Of a DNA stretch of 24,936 bases, positions 10,245 through 20,311 are shown piece after piece. The position numbers and the translations under genes were made by a program. Location of the stretch: NCBI GenBank assembly GCA_029378245.1, contig JARKIF010000362.1, positions 1 through 24,936 on the forward strand. The letters run 5' to 3'. How positions within the stretch are numbered: the stretch's first letter is position 1; each line of letters begins with the position of its first letter. This DNA is from Roridomyces roridus. Lineage: Eukaryota; Basidiomycota; Agaricomycetes; Agaricales; Mycenaceae. Under the pieces are notes generated by a model, which did not search any database, had not been told where the DNA came from, and was given only the letters and a program-made list of their open reading frames with translations.

Positions 10245-10254
10245 GCATAAATAC
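10245..10254 (+). promoter_or_regulatory. TATA-like element of the sedolisin gene
   Basis: GCATAAATAC lies about 41-50 bases before the start codon at 10295, a usual position for a fungal core promoter element. Confidence 0.4.
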
Positions 10255-10294
10255 GGGGTCTGGAATCTTCACATTTGCTTCAGTCTCGTCAAGA

Positions 10295-12720
10295 ATGCTT
10301 CTGACCTGCGTTGTTCTTGTGCTTGTACTTTCCTGCGCGAAAGCATCCCTCGCAGGGAACGTCGATACCGACACAATGGTGGTGCTCGAGAGGGTGTCTA
10401 CCACCCCGCCCGAATTTGCTCACCTGGGTGCCGGTACTGGTGGCATCTCCCCCGACGAAGAGCTCACGCTCCGCATCGCACTCTCTCACTCAAACATAGA
10501 GGGGCTGCAGGAGAGGACATACGCTGTCTCAGACCCGACCCATTCGCTGTATGGAGAGCATCTTTCCACCAAGGAGGTGAGTTCAATTCTCTCATGAAAA
10601 TTGTATTTGACTGATCCTCCCTGCAGATAGCAGAATTCGTGAACCCACCAGCGGAAACCCTCTCGGTCGTCACTACCTGGCTTACCTCCCGTGGCATCAC
10701 CCCGGTACCCCTGAGCAGCTCCCCCTTCAACGATGTCCTGCAAATTACAGTCCCGGCTCGTCAAGCGAACGTACTGCTGGGGGCTGACTTTCAGGCTTTC
10801 GTGCACGAGGCCAGTGGTACTCGGATGGTACGCACACTTTCGTACGCCATCCCCGCTGAGATGGTGTCGCATATTCGATATGTCCACCCCACCACGGCCT
10901 TCGTGCCTCCGCCGGCACGTGCAGCTACTAGCGTCACGATACCTGCGTCGTGCGCGTTTGACACCAATCCGGTGGGTGTCTCGATTTCTTTTGCCGTTCA
11001 AACTCATTCATTCGTTCCCGTAGGGCTGCCTCCAAGATGTTTTTGGAATCCCTAGCGATAAGGCGAATCATTCATCGTCCAACATTCTTGGGGTGGCGGG
11101 ATATGTCGAGGTTTGAATTTGTTTCCGTTCTTCTTCGTTCATTTAATAGTTGGCCAGCAATATGCCAACGAGGCTGATCTGACGGTGCGTCGAACACCTA
11201 TCTTCGTTTAAATCTAAAGACCGAGCACGCCGCCATTTCAGAGATTCCTGACTAATACCCGACCCGACTTGAATGGGTCAACATTTAGTGTGATAACACT
11301 CGATGGAGGGACAAATGACCAGAGTATACTGTGCGTCATCCCTTTCCAGGGAATACCCCGCTAATTTCAATGCCGCAGCCTAGCGGGAGACGAAGGTCCA
11401 TCCATCATATGTGTATGACATTTCATCGTGGCTCATCCTTCCTTCTGGTACAGCCAATCTGGATATCCAATACACCGTGGGAGTCGCCTCGGGCGTTCCC
11501 GTTACCTTCATCTCGGTGGGGAATAACACGCAGGATGGAATTGCGGGATTCATCGTGCGTCCTACCACTTGCATTGAATGTTAGACCTGATGGTTCTCAG
11601 GATATCGTAAACACCATCCTGGCGATGCCCGTTGGAAAGCGGCCTACTGTTCTCTCGACTAGTTATGGATTCAACGAGCAGGATTTACCCGTGTCGCTTG
11701 CTGTGTGAGTGTTCTGCATTGGGAACCTGAGCCCCGTATTGACTTTGATCCTGTAGGGCGATGTGCAATGCTTATATGCAGCTCGGTGCAGCAGGTATAT
11801 CGGCCATGTTTGCCTCGGGAGATGGTGCGTGTGGTTGCAAATACGAAATATTTTATTGATAACGCAATCAAAGGCGGCGTGGGCGGCGTCCAACCCACGA
11901 CCTGTACTCAATTCGTCCCATCAGCGCCGGGTGGGTGTCCCTTGTGCGTTCAATATCTCTCTGTTCGGTGTCATTCTACAGCTATGCCACTTGCACGACA
12001 GTGTCACCTCCGTCGGCGGCACCACCAACGTCCCGCCCCACGCCGCCTCGCTCTTCTCCAGCGGCGGATTCTCCAACTATTTCCCGACACCGAGTTACCA
12101 GGCCACTGACGTCACCAAATATGTCGATTCCATCGGATCGCTGTACCAGGGTCTGTATAATACGAGTGGGCGTGGATTCCCGGACGTGTCGGCTGCGTCG
12201 CATAACATTGAGATCGTTTTGGGTTCGTGCATCGATTCAACATGGTCCTGCTCATTGGCTCATTGCTCACTTTACTCAGAGGGCGATGTGCGGCAAACTT
12301 GCTCGTTACAGTGCAATGTACGAACTGACAGATAACGAGCAGGTTACCTTCGTCGATGGCACCAGCTGCGCGACTCCAATTTTCGCCAGTATAATCGCGC
12401 TCGTCAACGATCGGTTGATCGCAGCTGGGAAACCGGTGCTTGGGTTTCTCAATCCATTTTTGTACAGCGCGCAGGGAAGGGCTGCGTTCACAGATGTCAT
12501 TTCCGGTAAGTGGGATCTCAAGAGTTTTCAGTTCATTGCGCTGATTTGTGAAGGAAATAATCCGGGATGTAACACAAAGTGAGTTGACTTCCTTCAGGTC
12601 GACCTTGCCAAAGAAGTTTGAACGCTATCCAGCGGGTTTTCGGCGACATCGGGATGGGATCCCGTGACGGGCCTCGGGACGCCAAACTTTGACGCGCTGA
12701 TGAAAGCTGTAGGGCTCTGA
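10295..12720 (+). CDS. secreted S53 peptidase (sedolisin, tripeptidyl-peptidase type)
   Basis: Fourteen exons join in frame into 565 residues: 10295-10576, 10627-10971, 11024-11110, 11158-11184, 11242-11330, 11379-11395, 11454-11554, 11601-11704, 11757-11824, 11874-11943, 12002-12222, 12332-12505, 12554-12578 and 12633-12720. The start at 10295 gives a signal peptide (MLLTCVVLVLVLSCAKASLA); an upstream in-frame ATG at 10229 would bury it. An S53 prodomain (about residues 22-190) precedes the catalytic domain. Visible active-site residues are Glu282 and Asp286 (EANLD), oxyanion Asp373 (ASGDGG) and Ser482 (DGTSCATP). The C-terminal GWDPVTGLGTPNFDAL belongs to the calcium site. S53 enzymes are acid-active, removing tripeptides or cutting internally; secretion is predicted. 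The 11th intron (12223-12331, 109 nt) is the least certain. Confidence 0.93.
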
Positions 12721-13212
12721 CTCTGAAGGTTCAATGAGAATTATGTCTTATGTCAATACTAAGTAGCCCAAATTCGTCGATTTATCCCTGAGATCCCGCG
12801 CGAACCTTACCTTACTTATCCCAGTCCCTTATCTTGGTTGCAAACTCTTGTAGTTCCAGTGCGAGTCTCGAGGGTAGCGGTGCCCGGGTTGTCCTCGGGT
12901 TAAGCTTGAAAACTCGCACCATCTTCGAGGTCAACGGCCCTTTCGAAGCCATGCAAGCAGCAAGATCTTCACTATTTCTTATGCTGGTGTCATCTCGCGT
13001 CAAAGCCTGGCTAGCTCTGCAACAAAAGCCTCTGGGAGGAAGCAAGCTGAGGAGTTCCCATTATATTCGCTGGAAACGCAATCGGCATTGGCTCATAACT
13101 CCATCGTGGCCTCATCATCAGCAACATCACAGAGGGCATGCGCCACCGGTGCAAAATCCACTGCCGAGGATCAAACAATCAAAACCTATGATGGCATCAC
13201 AAGAGCAACTAC
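12721..13212. other. spacer between convergent genes
   Basis: Lies between the 3' ends of the sedolisin gene and the minus-strand small secreted protein gene. Short frames on both strands show no recognisable motif. Confidence 0.35.
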
Positions 13213-13565
13213 TCACGTTGGGGCGGGGCCGGAAGCGCGCACCGGACCGGGGATGCAGCAGAACTGGTGATCTGGGCCTGGACATCCAGCTGGATCAGAA
13301 AAGCTCCGATGGACATTTGGATATGTAACTTACACGGCGGGTCCTGCCACGGCGATGCCGAGTTAAAATGATGCTCCTGAGGAAGAAGGGCGCAAATGGG
13401 CACGTACATCCGCGCGTCCACCTACATACAGCACCGAGGCGCCGCGTTAGCCGGGAACAAAAAAAATTGAACCAATGAATGGTGCTTACATTCGACTCGA
13501 GCAGACGCCGCAGCTGCAAAGACGAGAAGAGCGACAAGGGTGGTACTGAGGAATTTGTAGAGCAT
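13213..13565 (-). CDS. small cysteine-rich secreted protein (tentative model)
   Basis: The start at 13565 gives a clear signal peptide (MLYKFLSTTLVALLVFAAAA, then SARVEC). Exon 1 ends at 13490 with a good GTAAGC donor. The last exon, after a GTAAGT donor and CAG acceptor, reads PCPDHQFCCIPGPVRASGPA and stops at 13213. The middle is unresolved: the simplest splice runs out of frame, while removing an additional 31-nt stretch with a GTACGT donor restores CGRAD then EHHFNSASPWQDPPC. A 31-nt intron is unusually short, so either the true boundary differs or a base is missing. Cysteine spacing and size suggest a small secreted protein of unknown role. I recognise no named family. It converges with the sedolisin gene. 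Confidence 0.5.
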
Positions 13566-13590
13566 TGTGAATTGGTGTAGGGAAGTCTTG

Positions 13591-13642
13591 GCTCCCTCTT
13601 ATGACAAGCGGGGCGCTCCCTCTCTTATAACAAAAGCGGGGC
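13591..13642. repeat. promoter tandem repeat containing a TATA-like element
   Basis: Two imperfect direct copies, 13591-13614 and 13615-13642, share GCTCCCTC at one end and AGCGGGGC at the other. The second contains TTATAA at 13625-13630, about 60 bases upstream of the start codon at 13565 on the minus strand. The repeat probably duplicated the core promoter of the small secreted protein gene. Confidence 0.5.
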
Positions 13643-15124
13643 GGCAAAGTATTTACTGTATGTAGATGGCTACATTATACATATCGCAGTGAGGCGGGAT
13701 GACGGTGTCGAGGAATGTTTCAGCTGGCTGCGTATGACCTAGTTGACAAGTATCATAAGGAAAATTGAATGCTGCCTTTCATGTCTCGCGGTGAGGACGG
13801 GCGCAACCAAGTTGAACCAACACGGAAGAGAACGACAGACTAGACGGATTGAATAACAAGAGGATAAACTGAATGGCTCGGGTGTCGTTTCCGTGCCCAA
13901 TATCCCGCGACGAGGGATGAGCTGATATCAGCGTATTTAATAGACGGCACCGACATCTCCGGACCTTGGTGCTGCCCCAAAAATAAGTCGTGAACTTCAA
14001 TCTGGCCACGGATATACTGCATTTCGCCTTTGGCCAGGCATCCTCAGAAGTTTCCACAACAACCTGGGCTGTACCGATGTAATTCCATGAGAACTCGTAA
14101 GGAACGCACACAAAACGGGAGGGGGGATGCCAGGATCAATCAGAACAGAACGATTAATTATCAATGATCTGTCTCTCTCTTCGCGCCACCTGACACCACG
14201 TCAGTCTCGCCTTGCCCTCGGCGTTGCCTTGAATCACCTTGCGCTTCAACAATCCATTGCCTCGAGTCTCTGTTGTACTACCTGCTGCTCTTGCGGTGTT
14301 CCTTTCCCACACTTGCCTCCGGTCCACCGTCCATTCTATTCGGTGCCTCCGACCTCGTGGGACGACCACGCCCCGCATGCGCATCGCGGGCGACTTGGGG
14401 AAACGAAGCAACACTAGTGAGGTCCTACCGTGTTTGTGCCTCGCTGTTCTTGGCGACGGATCTTGTCACTATTTAAAGCTCCAGACCACCCCAGACCACT
14501 TACGTCGGCCGTTCTTCATGGATAATATGTAGGGCGATGGTCATGGGTTCCCGGCTGAGATGTTGCCAAACAGTGGAGCTCGTACAGTAAATTTAATCAC
14601 GCTGTCCGTCTCATGACTATTCACGCAGAACCCGAGATGTGGTACAAGGTAGGCTTGAGGTAGGCACGTTTATTCCTCGCCTTTGATTTCTCTGTACATC
14701 GTACACACGTTGATGAGGATCTTTTGTACAGATGGTGCACATGCGTCCCTGAGCGTACCTTCACATTGACGTTACCTTTTTCACTCATTCCGCAAGCCAT
14801 TTGCTGATACTTACTCGTTATACGGACCGCGCCGTGTATATACCGACCTACTTGTCGCAGTCCGTCATTTAAATTAATGTTTGACTGTGATCTAGACAGC
14901 GGCTGCACCTTCATTCAAACGGCCGCCCGTGGTTGATTTGGAACTCGCTGTTTTGTCCCAGCCGGACATCTCATCTTTTGTGAGTAGTCCGTTTCCCGAT
15001 GTCCCATTCAATTTGTTCCCCACAGCTCATAGTTTCTCGGCCGATTCCTGTTCTGACTCCCGCGTCGTATCCGGGATTGGGCCAAATCCAGCTAAGGCTG
15101 ATGTTCGCAACAGATTGGACCGCT
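13643..15124. other. gene-poor stretch
   Basis: About 1.5 kb with no gene that I recognise. On the minus strand, 14100-13900 reads open with protein-like segments (SWNYIGTAQVVVETSEDAWP), but I find no start, splice pattern or family that would justify a call. Confidence 0.3.
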
Positions 15125-15135
15125 GCATAAATAAC
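15125..15135 (+). promoter_or_regulatory. TATA-like element
   Basis: GCATAAATAAC lies about 105-115 bases upstream of the start at 15240. This is far for a core promoter but allows a short 5' leader. Confidence 0.3.
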
Positions 15136-15239
15136 AGTCAAGTGGAAAGTGCTTCTCTCAGTTCCTCATCCCCTTGAGCAGGTCAGTCTCTCTCCTCCCA
15201 GATATCTGTTAGTCTAACTTGCTGCTCAACCATCAAAGA

Positions 15240-15680
15240 ATGCAGCTTAACGTCGCCCTCGTCACCGGTGCCATCCTCATCGCCGCCTCCCCCGTCCTCG
15301 GCGCCAGCTTTGTCTGGTATTAGAATGAACAAAATTGGACCTACAACTAGCTAACTATGCTCCACACAGGTTCGCGGGCGCAGATTGCACCGGGACCGTC
15401 ATCGCCGACGTACCAGACTTTCCTACCGGCGACTGTTTCGGCCTCCCTAACCGCGCGACAGCCAAGTCCATCAGCTTCTCCGGCGTTCCCAGCGTAGTAG
15501 AATTCTTCCAGTCGGGCGGAGGACACGATCAGTGCACCAATGGACCGTTTGCCACCTTCGGGGGCGGCTCCGGGTGTGCGAATGGTCCTAATGGGTAGGC
15601 TGTCCCATCATGCTTTCATGCCTAGGGATCTGAAGTGATTCTCTTGTAGGTTCAACATCGAGAGCTTCATCTACGATTGA
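15240..15680 (+). CDS. small secreted protein, 110 residues
   Basis: Three exons, 15240-15316, 15370-15594 and 15650-15680, join in frame; both introns have GT donors, AG acceptors and usual lengths (53 and 55 nt). The product starts with a signal peptide (MQLNVALVTGAILIAASPVLG) and has four cysteines in the mature part (ADC, GDC, DQC, GSGC), consistent with two disulfides. The centre is glycine-rich (SGGGHDQC, FGGGSGC) and the protein ends NIESFIYD. It resembles the many small secreted proteins of agaric fungi, but I recognise no characterised family and do not assign a function. The clean splice structure and signal peptide make the gene itself credible. Confidence 0.8.
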
Positions 15681-16613
15681 GTGGTGGAAATCCCCCCTCG
15701 AAACTGCGGGTTTCCGGTGTATGCCGTTCGGGAACCTGTGTTGTGTACTGTACATCAACTGTACATTACTTATTGGTCTTCTGGTTGCAATGCATCTTCG
15801 AACATGCAACTGGATACAATGAGTATGTCCGTATCCCACTGGCTCGCCGCAAAGACGCATGGGAGGAGACTACAACCAGGGAATGTCCATGAAATCAGAC
15901 TCAGATTATCAGTTGCTGATTGGACAGTGATTCAATCAATGATATCGCTTATCCGCTCTGAGAACATTATGTGATGTTGTGACACGTGTCACGCGTGACC
16001 CTCTTTCTCGACCACCATCTCTTTTCCTTGAACACGACTTGGGGACTTCTACTCTTCGATATCGCCTCCGATTCATGGCCCCGTGTATTTTGATTTCCCC
16101 GGCTGAACGCTGAGACCGCCAGCCCACTATCCATCAAGTCCGACTCGGAGCCCACGAGTTATCGAAACGTGCCTGTCCCCGGCTTCATACATGCCCCTCT
16201 TGCGTGTCCCATGCTTTGAAGGATGGTCCGCCTTCACATTCTCCGAGTCGCCGCGGCCGGCCCTGCAGGGCACTCTTGTGCAGTTCCAAGATAAGTACAC
16301 GCAATGCAAACAATTCGGAGATTCAAAGGCGCCCAATTGCATCCTCCTGAGTCCAGCACGGCAGGGATACAGATAAGTAACTCCAGTTCGGATATTCTCG
16401 GGTGTGGATGTCCCACGGCATTGATGGTACCGGATCATTTTCCTCGGGTGGAGCTGTGGGTTGATCGGATACTCCCACGTTCTCGGAAAACGATGGAAGG
16501 GAAGACCAACGATATCCCGGGCCAGCATTAACGCGGTTTATAATTGAACGGCTTTGTAAACAGTCTGGTAAGAGACCTACGAATGACGAAGCCTTTGTAA
16601 TTCTGCGGTGGGG
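15681..16613. other. intergenic, no gene seen
   Basis: Nearly 1 kb between the small secreted protein gene and the Zn-cluster gene. Open frames on either strand lack motifs, signal peptides or consistent splice sites. Confidence 0.35.
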
Positions 16614-16624
16614 AGTATAAGTAC
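16614..16624 (+). promoter_or_regulatory. TATA-like element of the small Zn-cluster gene
   Basis: AGTATAAGTAC lies 45-55 bases before the start codon at 16669. Confidence 0.4.
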
Positions 16625-16668
16625 GTGCCAGATGAACCTGTGGATCTCAACACTGCAAAGTTTCCCTG

Positions 16669-17345
16669 ATGTCTGACTCCAGTACCTGGCCTGTAGATCA
16701 GCAAAACTTACAACCCGTGCCCAGAAAGCGACGGCGCATCACTCCTTGTTCCAATTGCCGTCATCGCAAAGTGAAGGTACGATATTGCCTCCCAGTATTG
16801 ACTGACGCGTTCTAATCTCAATTCTCTGGAGACAGTGCATAACATCAGAGCAGCCACCCGTCAATCCGTGTCAGCGTTGTGCGAAAAAGAACCTCGACTG
16901 CGAATATAATGTCCACGCATCTGCATCTGCGCCCACATTACCACTTCCATACACCGGTCCTCCGCCCGCAGGGTCAAGACCGAGGTATTACGGGCAGCCT
17001 CTTCCACCTTTGACTGGTGGAACATCCCTGAATCCGCAGCCAAGCAGCCCACTCGAACTCGACGGTTTGCCATACACGGGCCCTCCGCCTCCCGGTCACT
17101 TGCCACGGTATTACGGACAAACCCTACCTGACCTGAGCGTGTCTGACGCGGGGACGAGGCTCGACGTTAATCATAGGCCTCAGACGACGCTTCCGTCGCC
17201 GATTCCATCAGGGCCGTACGGTAACGCGGAAGGGCAGTTTGACGAACGCCACCATTGGCCCGGGACTCTTGGAGGGTATGAAGGAGAAGAAGGATACGCA
17301 GACGAGTGTAGTTTTTACATGCAACCAGATGATGCTCAGAATTGA
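16669..17345 (+). CDS. minimal Zn2Cys6 DNA-binding protein with an internal repeat
   Basis: Two exons, 16669-16776 and 16836-17345, encode 205 residues. A basic patch (RKRRR, 19-23) precedes a complete zinc cluster with cysteines at 27, 30, 37, 48, 51 and 58; the intron falls between Lys36 and Cys37, as is common in this family. The rest is proline-rich and contains two copies of an imperfect 23-residue unit, residues 73-95 and 114-136, each built as LPYTGPPPxG then PRYYGQxLPxL, with a period of 41 residues. The acidic C-terminus (GYEGEEGYADE) could act as a transactivation region. The protein lacks the long fungal transcription-factor middle domain seen in the factor at 151-2121. Predicted nuclear; target genes unknown. 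Confidence 0.85.
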
Positions 17346-17590
17346 CTGATTTTTAGTCAGGATTCGGGATCATAGATTAGACTGCCACACCGGAGGATGA
17401 ATGTACTTAGAGTCTAGACAGCATCGCCGAAAGTCGATTTTTGGGCCTTGCCGATTGACCCGCTGGATTGAATAAGAACTGAACAATTTGTTCGAAGTCC
17501 GCAAGAAAATCGTAGACGTGAGTAACCACACGAACTCGCCCCGACTCGCCGGGTGAATGACCAGACAAAAAGGGAAAGCAAGAATGCATG
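17346..17590. other. spacer, no gene seen
   Basis: Between the Zn-cluster gene and the tRNA-like sequence. No coding or RNA signal that I can support. Confidence 0.3.
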
Positions 17591-17695
17591 AATTGAGCCC
17601 GAGTCGAACGGGTTCAATCCGAGATCCCACGAGTTAGCGACAGATACGGCACGCTGGCAATGGTGCCCTTACCATTTAGCTTGAACTCACGAGCC
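17591..17695 (-). ncRNA. tRNA-like remnant
   Basis: On the minus strand a D-arm-like GCTAAATGGTAAGGGC is followed about 60 bases later by a T-arm-like CCCGTTCGACTCGGG, and possible acceptor strands (TGAGTTC and CAATTCA) can pair at six of seven positions. The anticodon arm is not resolvable and the spacing is too long without an intron. I read it as a degenerate tRNA or tRNA-derived repeat rather than a working gene. Confidence 0.3.
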
Positions 17696-17809
17696 TCTGA
17701 ACCGTCGAATCGCGCGTGCTCCATTCATAAGTGAGTTCACCATTCCGCGGTCCCCTCGGCAGACCCAGATCGGGTAAGGTCTGCCGAGGTCTGCGGCCGT
17801 CAAGTCGCG

Positions 17810-17912
17810 CAGGATGTGATCGGAAGGGAAGACTGAGGAAAAGACCATCGTGATTCGGCACTAGTTATCATAGAGACAAAGAGGACTCAAGAAGATGTAT
17901 ACCCTCCAGTGA
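17810..17912. repeat. 3' flank shared by the coiled-coil gene pair
   Basis: This stretch, including CTAGTTATCATA and CCAGTGATC, matches 19505-19620 beside the second copy, so the duplication included sequence beyond the stop codon. Confidence 0.6.
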
Positions 17913-18505
17913 TCATCGCAGATAGTATGCTGCGGCCTGAGTGTGAGCACAAACGAAGGGATGGACGACGAGTATTACGCACCCCGCGCCCTGCCGCACG
18001 TAGTACGTTGCGTCGGTCATCGGGACCTTAGTCCGCGCGTTTCTGCCATCGTTCGAGGCCGATAACTTGAGTTTCTTGCTGTGGCAATGGACCCGATGAG
18101 CAGGCAACAGTGGGACAACGAGTGACAAGCACCTGGTGCGCTCCACAGGAACATCGTCATCCGATTCTGAATCATCCGTGAAAATGACCTTGCGCTTCTT
18201 ACTATCAGGGGAGATTTAGTCAGTGGCTAACGGTGGGGGTACACTGACACGCACCTGCTACCCTCCTCCGCCACCTTGGCTGCACCGTCCAGAAAGCGAG
18301 TCAACTCGATCCTCGCTTTCTGAGCCGACACGACGAGAGCTCTCTGCCGCCGCAACTCCTCGTCCTTCTCCTTGAGCTCCTGTTTGAGGCTCGCAATCTG
18401 GCGTGCTTGCGTTGCAATGAGGGCTTCCTGTTCGTCGCTTTGCTGTCTGAGGTTGTCTAGGCCGCGTTGGACGAGAGCGTGTGAGTCCACTGAGTGGCGA
18501 CTCAT
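17913..18505 (-). CDS. coiled-coil protein with a nuclear-localisation-like motif
   Basis: Three exons on the minus strand, 18505-18255, 18201-18133 and 18078-17913, join in frame into 161 residues. Residues about 8-80 form a charged helix with coiled-coil character (LKQELKEKDEELRRQRALVV, then ELTRFLDGAAKVAEE). Exon 2 opens with KKRKV, an SV40-type nuclear localisation motif, followed by an acidic patch (TDDSESDDD). Exon 3 carries a second basic motif (KKLKL) and ends in a mixed hydrophobic tail (TYYVRQGAGCVILVVHPFV). I recognise no named family. A paralogue with the same plan lies at 19566-20311, which supports this being a real gene. A nuclear, perhaps DNA- or chromatin-associated, role is inference from the motifs only. 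Confidence 0.68.
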
Positions 18506-19504
18506 GGGTGGTGGTGGTTAGTGATAAAGAGCGAGTGATCGTCATCAACTTCTCACACCCAATGGTCAATGCCAAATCATGATCACAGATGAAAGAACAA
18601 TGTGCCATTGGACCTTGGTGAATGTCAGGTGGGAGTCGAACCCCGGCCGACGACGCCAACTCTGAGTGTAGGGGTTCGAGGTTCGGACGCGTTCAGCAGT
18701 CTGTATGCAGCCTCCACATGGCAGCAAGGAAACTCATTCGTCGACGTGCGCTTGATCGAACGGCATGCGCGATTGTTTCCTGTGAGTGCAACAGCTTCCG
18801 GAATAAAACTGCCTCATCGCACCGGCCGCATGTGGATCGCGGGAGTCGAACCCACTGTGACAGATCTATGTATTGTTGCATGCTAAGAACGCACGCAGAC
18901 AGTAGCCTCGATTGAGAGATGAATCGGTGTATAGGTACAAAGTGGAGGCAGAATCTGGTGAGGTGGGAACACGAGGGTAACGACTCGGAATGGTCCGAGA
19001 AGGGCGTGAGCGTCAATTGCATGCAGGTGACGCACGGTCACGGGTCCACGGAGTCCGCGGGGAGTCTGAAAGCGTCGGCGGACAAAAAGGCGGACGCTTC
19101 AGGGGAATGACTCGGATGTGTCTGGACAAGACATCGGGGTTGGCAGGGGTGGAAGGAGAATGAGCGCCAATGAGGAGCGCGGGACAGAGCAGCGTCCGCA
19201 GAAACGTGGGGTGGAGGACGGGGACGATCAGCGGTGCTGCAAGCAGTGGCGCCGCCAACGGCAGAGAATCGGATGAGGTCGCACTGGGCAAGGGGTGCAG
19301 GGGTGGACACTCAGGCATGTCTAGAAGGGCATCAAGATTTAACGAGCTTGAGCTGAAATTTCGCCGGAGATTCGTTTGAGTTTCGAGCGCACTGCGTAGA
19401 GGCGTAGCCAGTTTATCTGGGGAGCTCGCCCGGCGCCGGGGGCGTAATGGGGAAGAGTGAGCCCCAAGCCATCCAAGTCGAGGTAGAATCGGCCATTAAA
19501 TCAG
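18506..19504. other. spacer between paralogues with tRNA-like B boxes
   Basis: About 1 kb with no gene that I recognise. On the minus strand it holds two motifs close to the B box, at 18631-18648 and 18838-18855. The second forms a full five-pair T-arm (GTGGG with CCCGC) but lacks a matching acceptor strand. Confidence 0.35.
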
Positions 19505-19565
19505 GGAGGATGTGATCAGGAGGAAAGAATGAGACGGACAAGACCATTGGACGCGTGATTCAGCG

Positions 19566-20311
19566 CTAGTTATCATACACAGAGAGAGGACCCGAGAATA
19601 TACCCTTCCAGTGATCGCCCAAAATTACTATTTGCGGAGCCGGTTGGGGAGGTTGTGGCGCAGAGGACTCCTGCGGTTTGAGTCTGAACACTTGCTGAAC
19701 ACAGGCGAAGAGATGGACGAGCATCACGCACCAGGCGACGTCCCGCGGTACGTAATACGTTGCTGCAGCAGGCACCTCGGGCTTCGTAGGCACGTTTTTC
19801 CATCCTTAGAATCTGCCTTGAGCTTCTTGCTAGAGATGTGGGAGTGGAGCCGATGAGTAGACATACAACGGTTGGACGACCAGCGACACGCACCTGCTTC
19901 TCGTCACCACGGGCACGAGACCATCGTCATCCGATCCTGAAGCATCGAGGTCCTCGGGCGAGGGGGGCTCCGCATGGATGTCAACGTCGAAATCCTCGGA
20001 CTGCGTTTCTTGCTACGGAGATCTTCTAGTCAGCTGGCGACCCATTGCGGATTACTGACACGCGCCTGCTACCGCCCTCGTCCGCAACCTTTCCCGCGTC
20101 GTCCAAAAAGCGCGTCAACTCCTTCCTGGTCCTCTCAGCCGATGCGAAGAGGGCCCTGTGCCGCCCTAACTCCCTTTCCTTCTCGGCCAGTCAGCGCTTC
20201 AGCACGCGTATCCTCGAGCTCGCCCTGGAGCTTTGCGATTAGCGCCTTCTGTTGGTCGCTCTCACGTTTGAGATTCTCTAGGCCACGTTGGACGACGAGA
20301 TGCGAGTCCAT
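19566..20311 (-). pseudogene. frame-broken paralogue of the coiled-coil protein
   Basis: The start at 20311 gives MDSHLVVQRGLENLKRESDQ, clearly related to the gene at 17913-18505. The coiled-coil frame breaks after EDTRAEAL, where one extra base separates it from AEKERELGRHRAL; the frame then runs to FLDDAGKVADEGGS. The intron 1 donor is GC rather than GT. Exon 2 shows KKR, then a base is missing before an acidic segment (EDFDVDIHAEPPSPEDLDAS). In exon 3 an A is missing in a run of A after SKKLKADSKDG, and the tail continues in another frame (ATYYVPRDVAWCVMLVHLFA) to the stop at 19566, with a longer C-terminus than the paralogue. At least three single-base breaks suggest a pseudogene, unless the sequence is faulty. 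Confidence 0.65.

Noticed and set aside
10229..10294. Upstream in-frame ATG for the sedolisin gene
   Set aside because: Starting there would add 22 residues before the signal peptide and overlap the TATA-like element.
13779..14111. Minus-strand frame containing SWNYIGTAQVVVETSEDAWP
   Set aside because: It looks protein-like, but I found no family, signal peptide or splice sites that would extend it into a gene.
18830..18900. Candidate tRNA gene on the minus strand
   Set aside because: The T-arm is complete, but the expected acceptor partner GTGGATC and a clear anticodon arm are absent.
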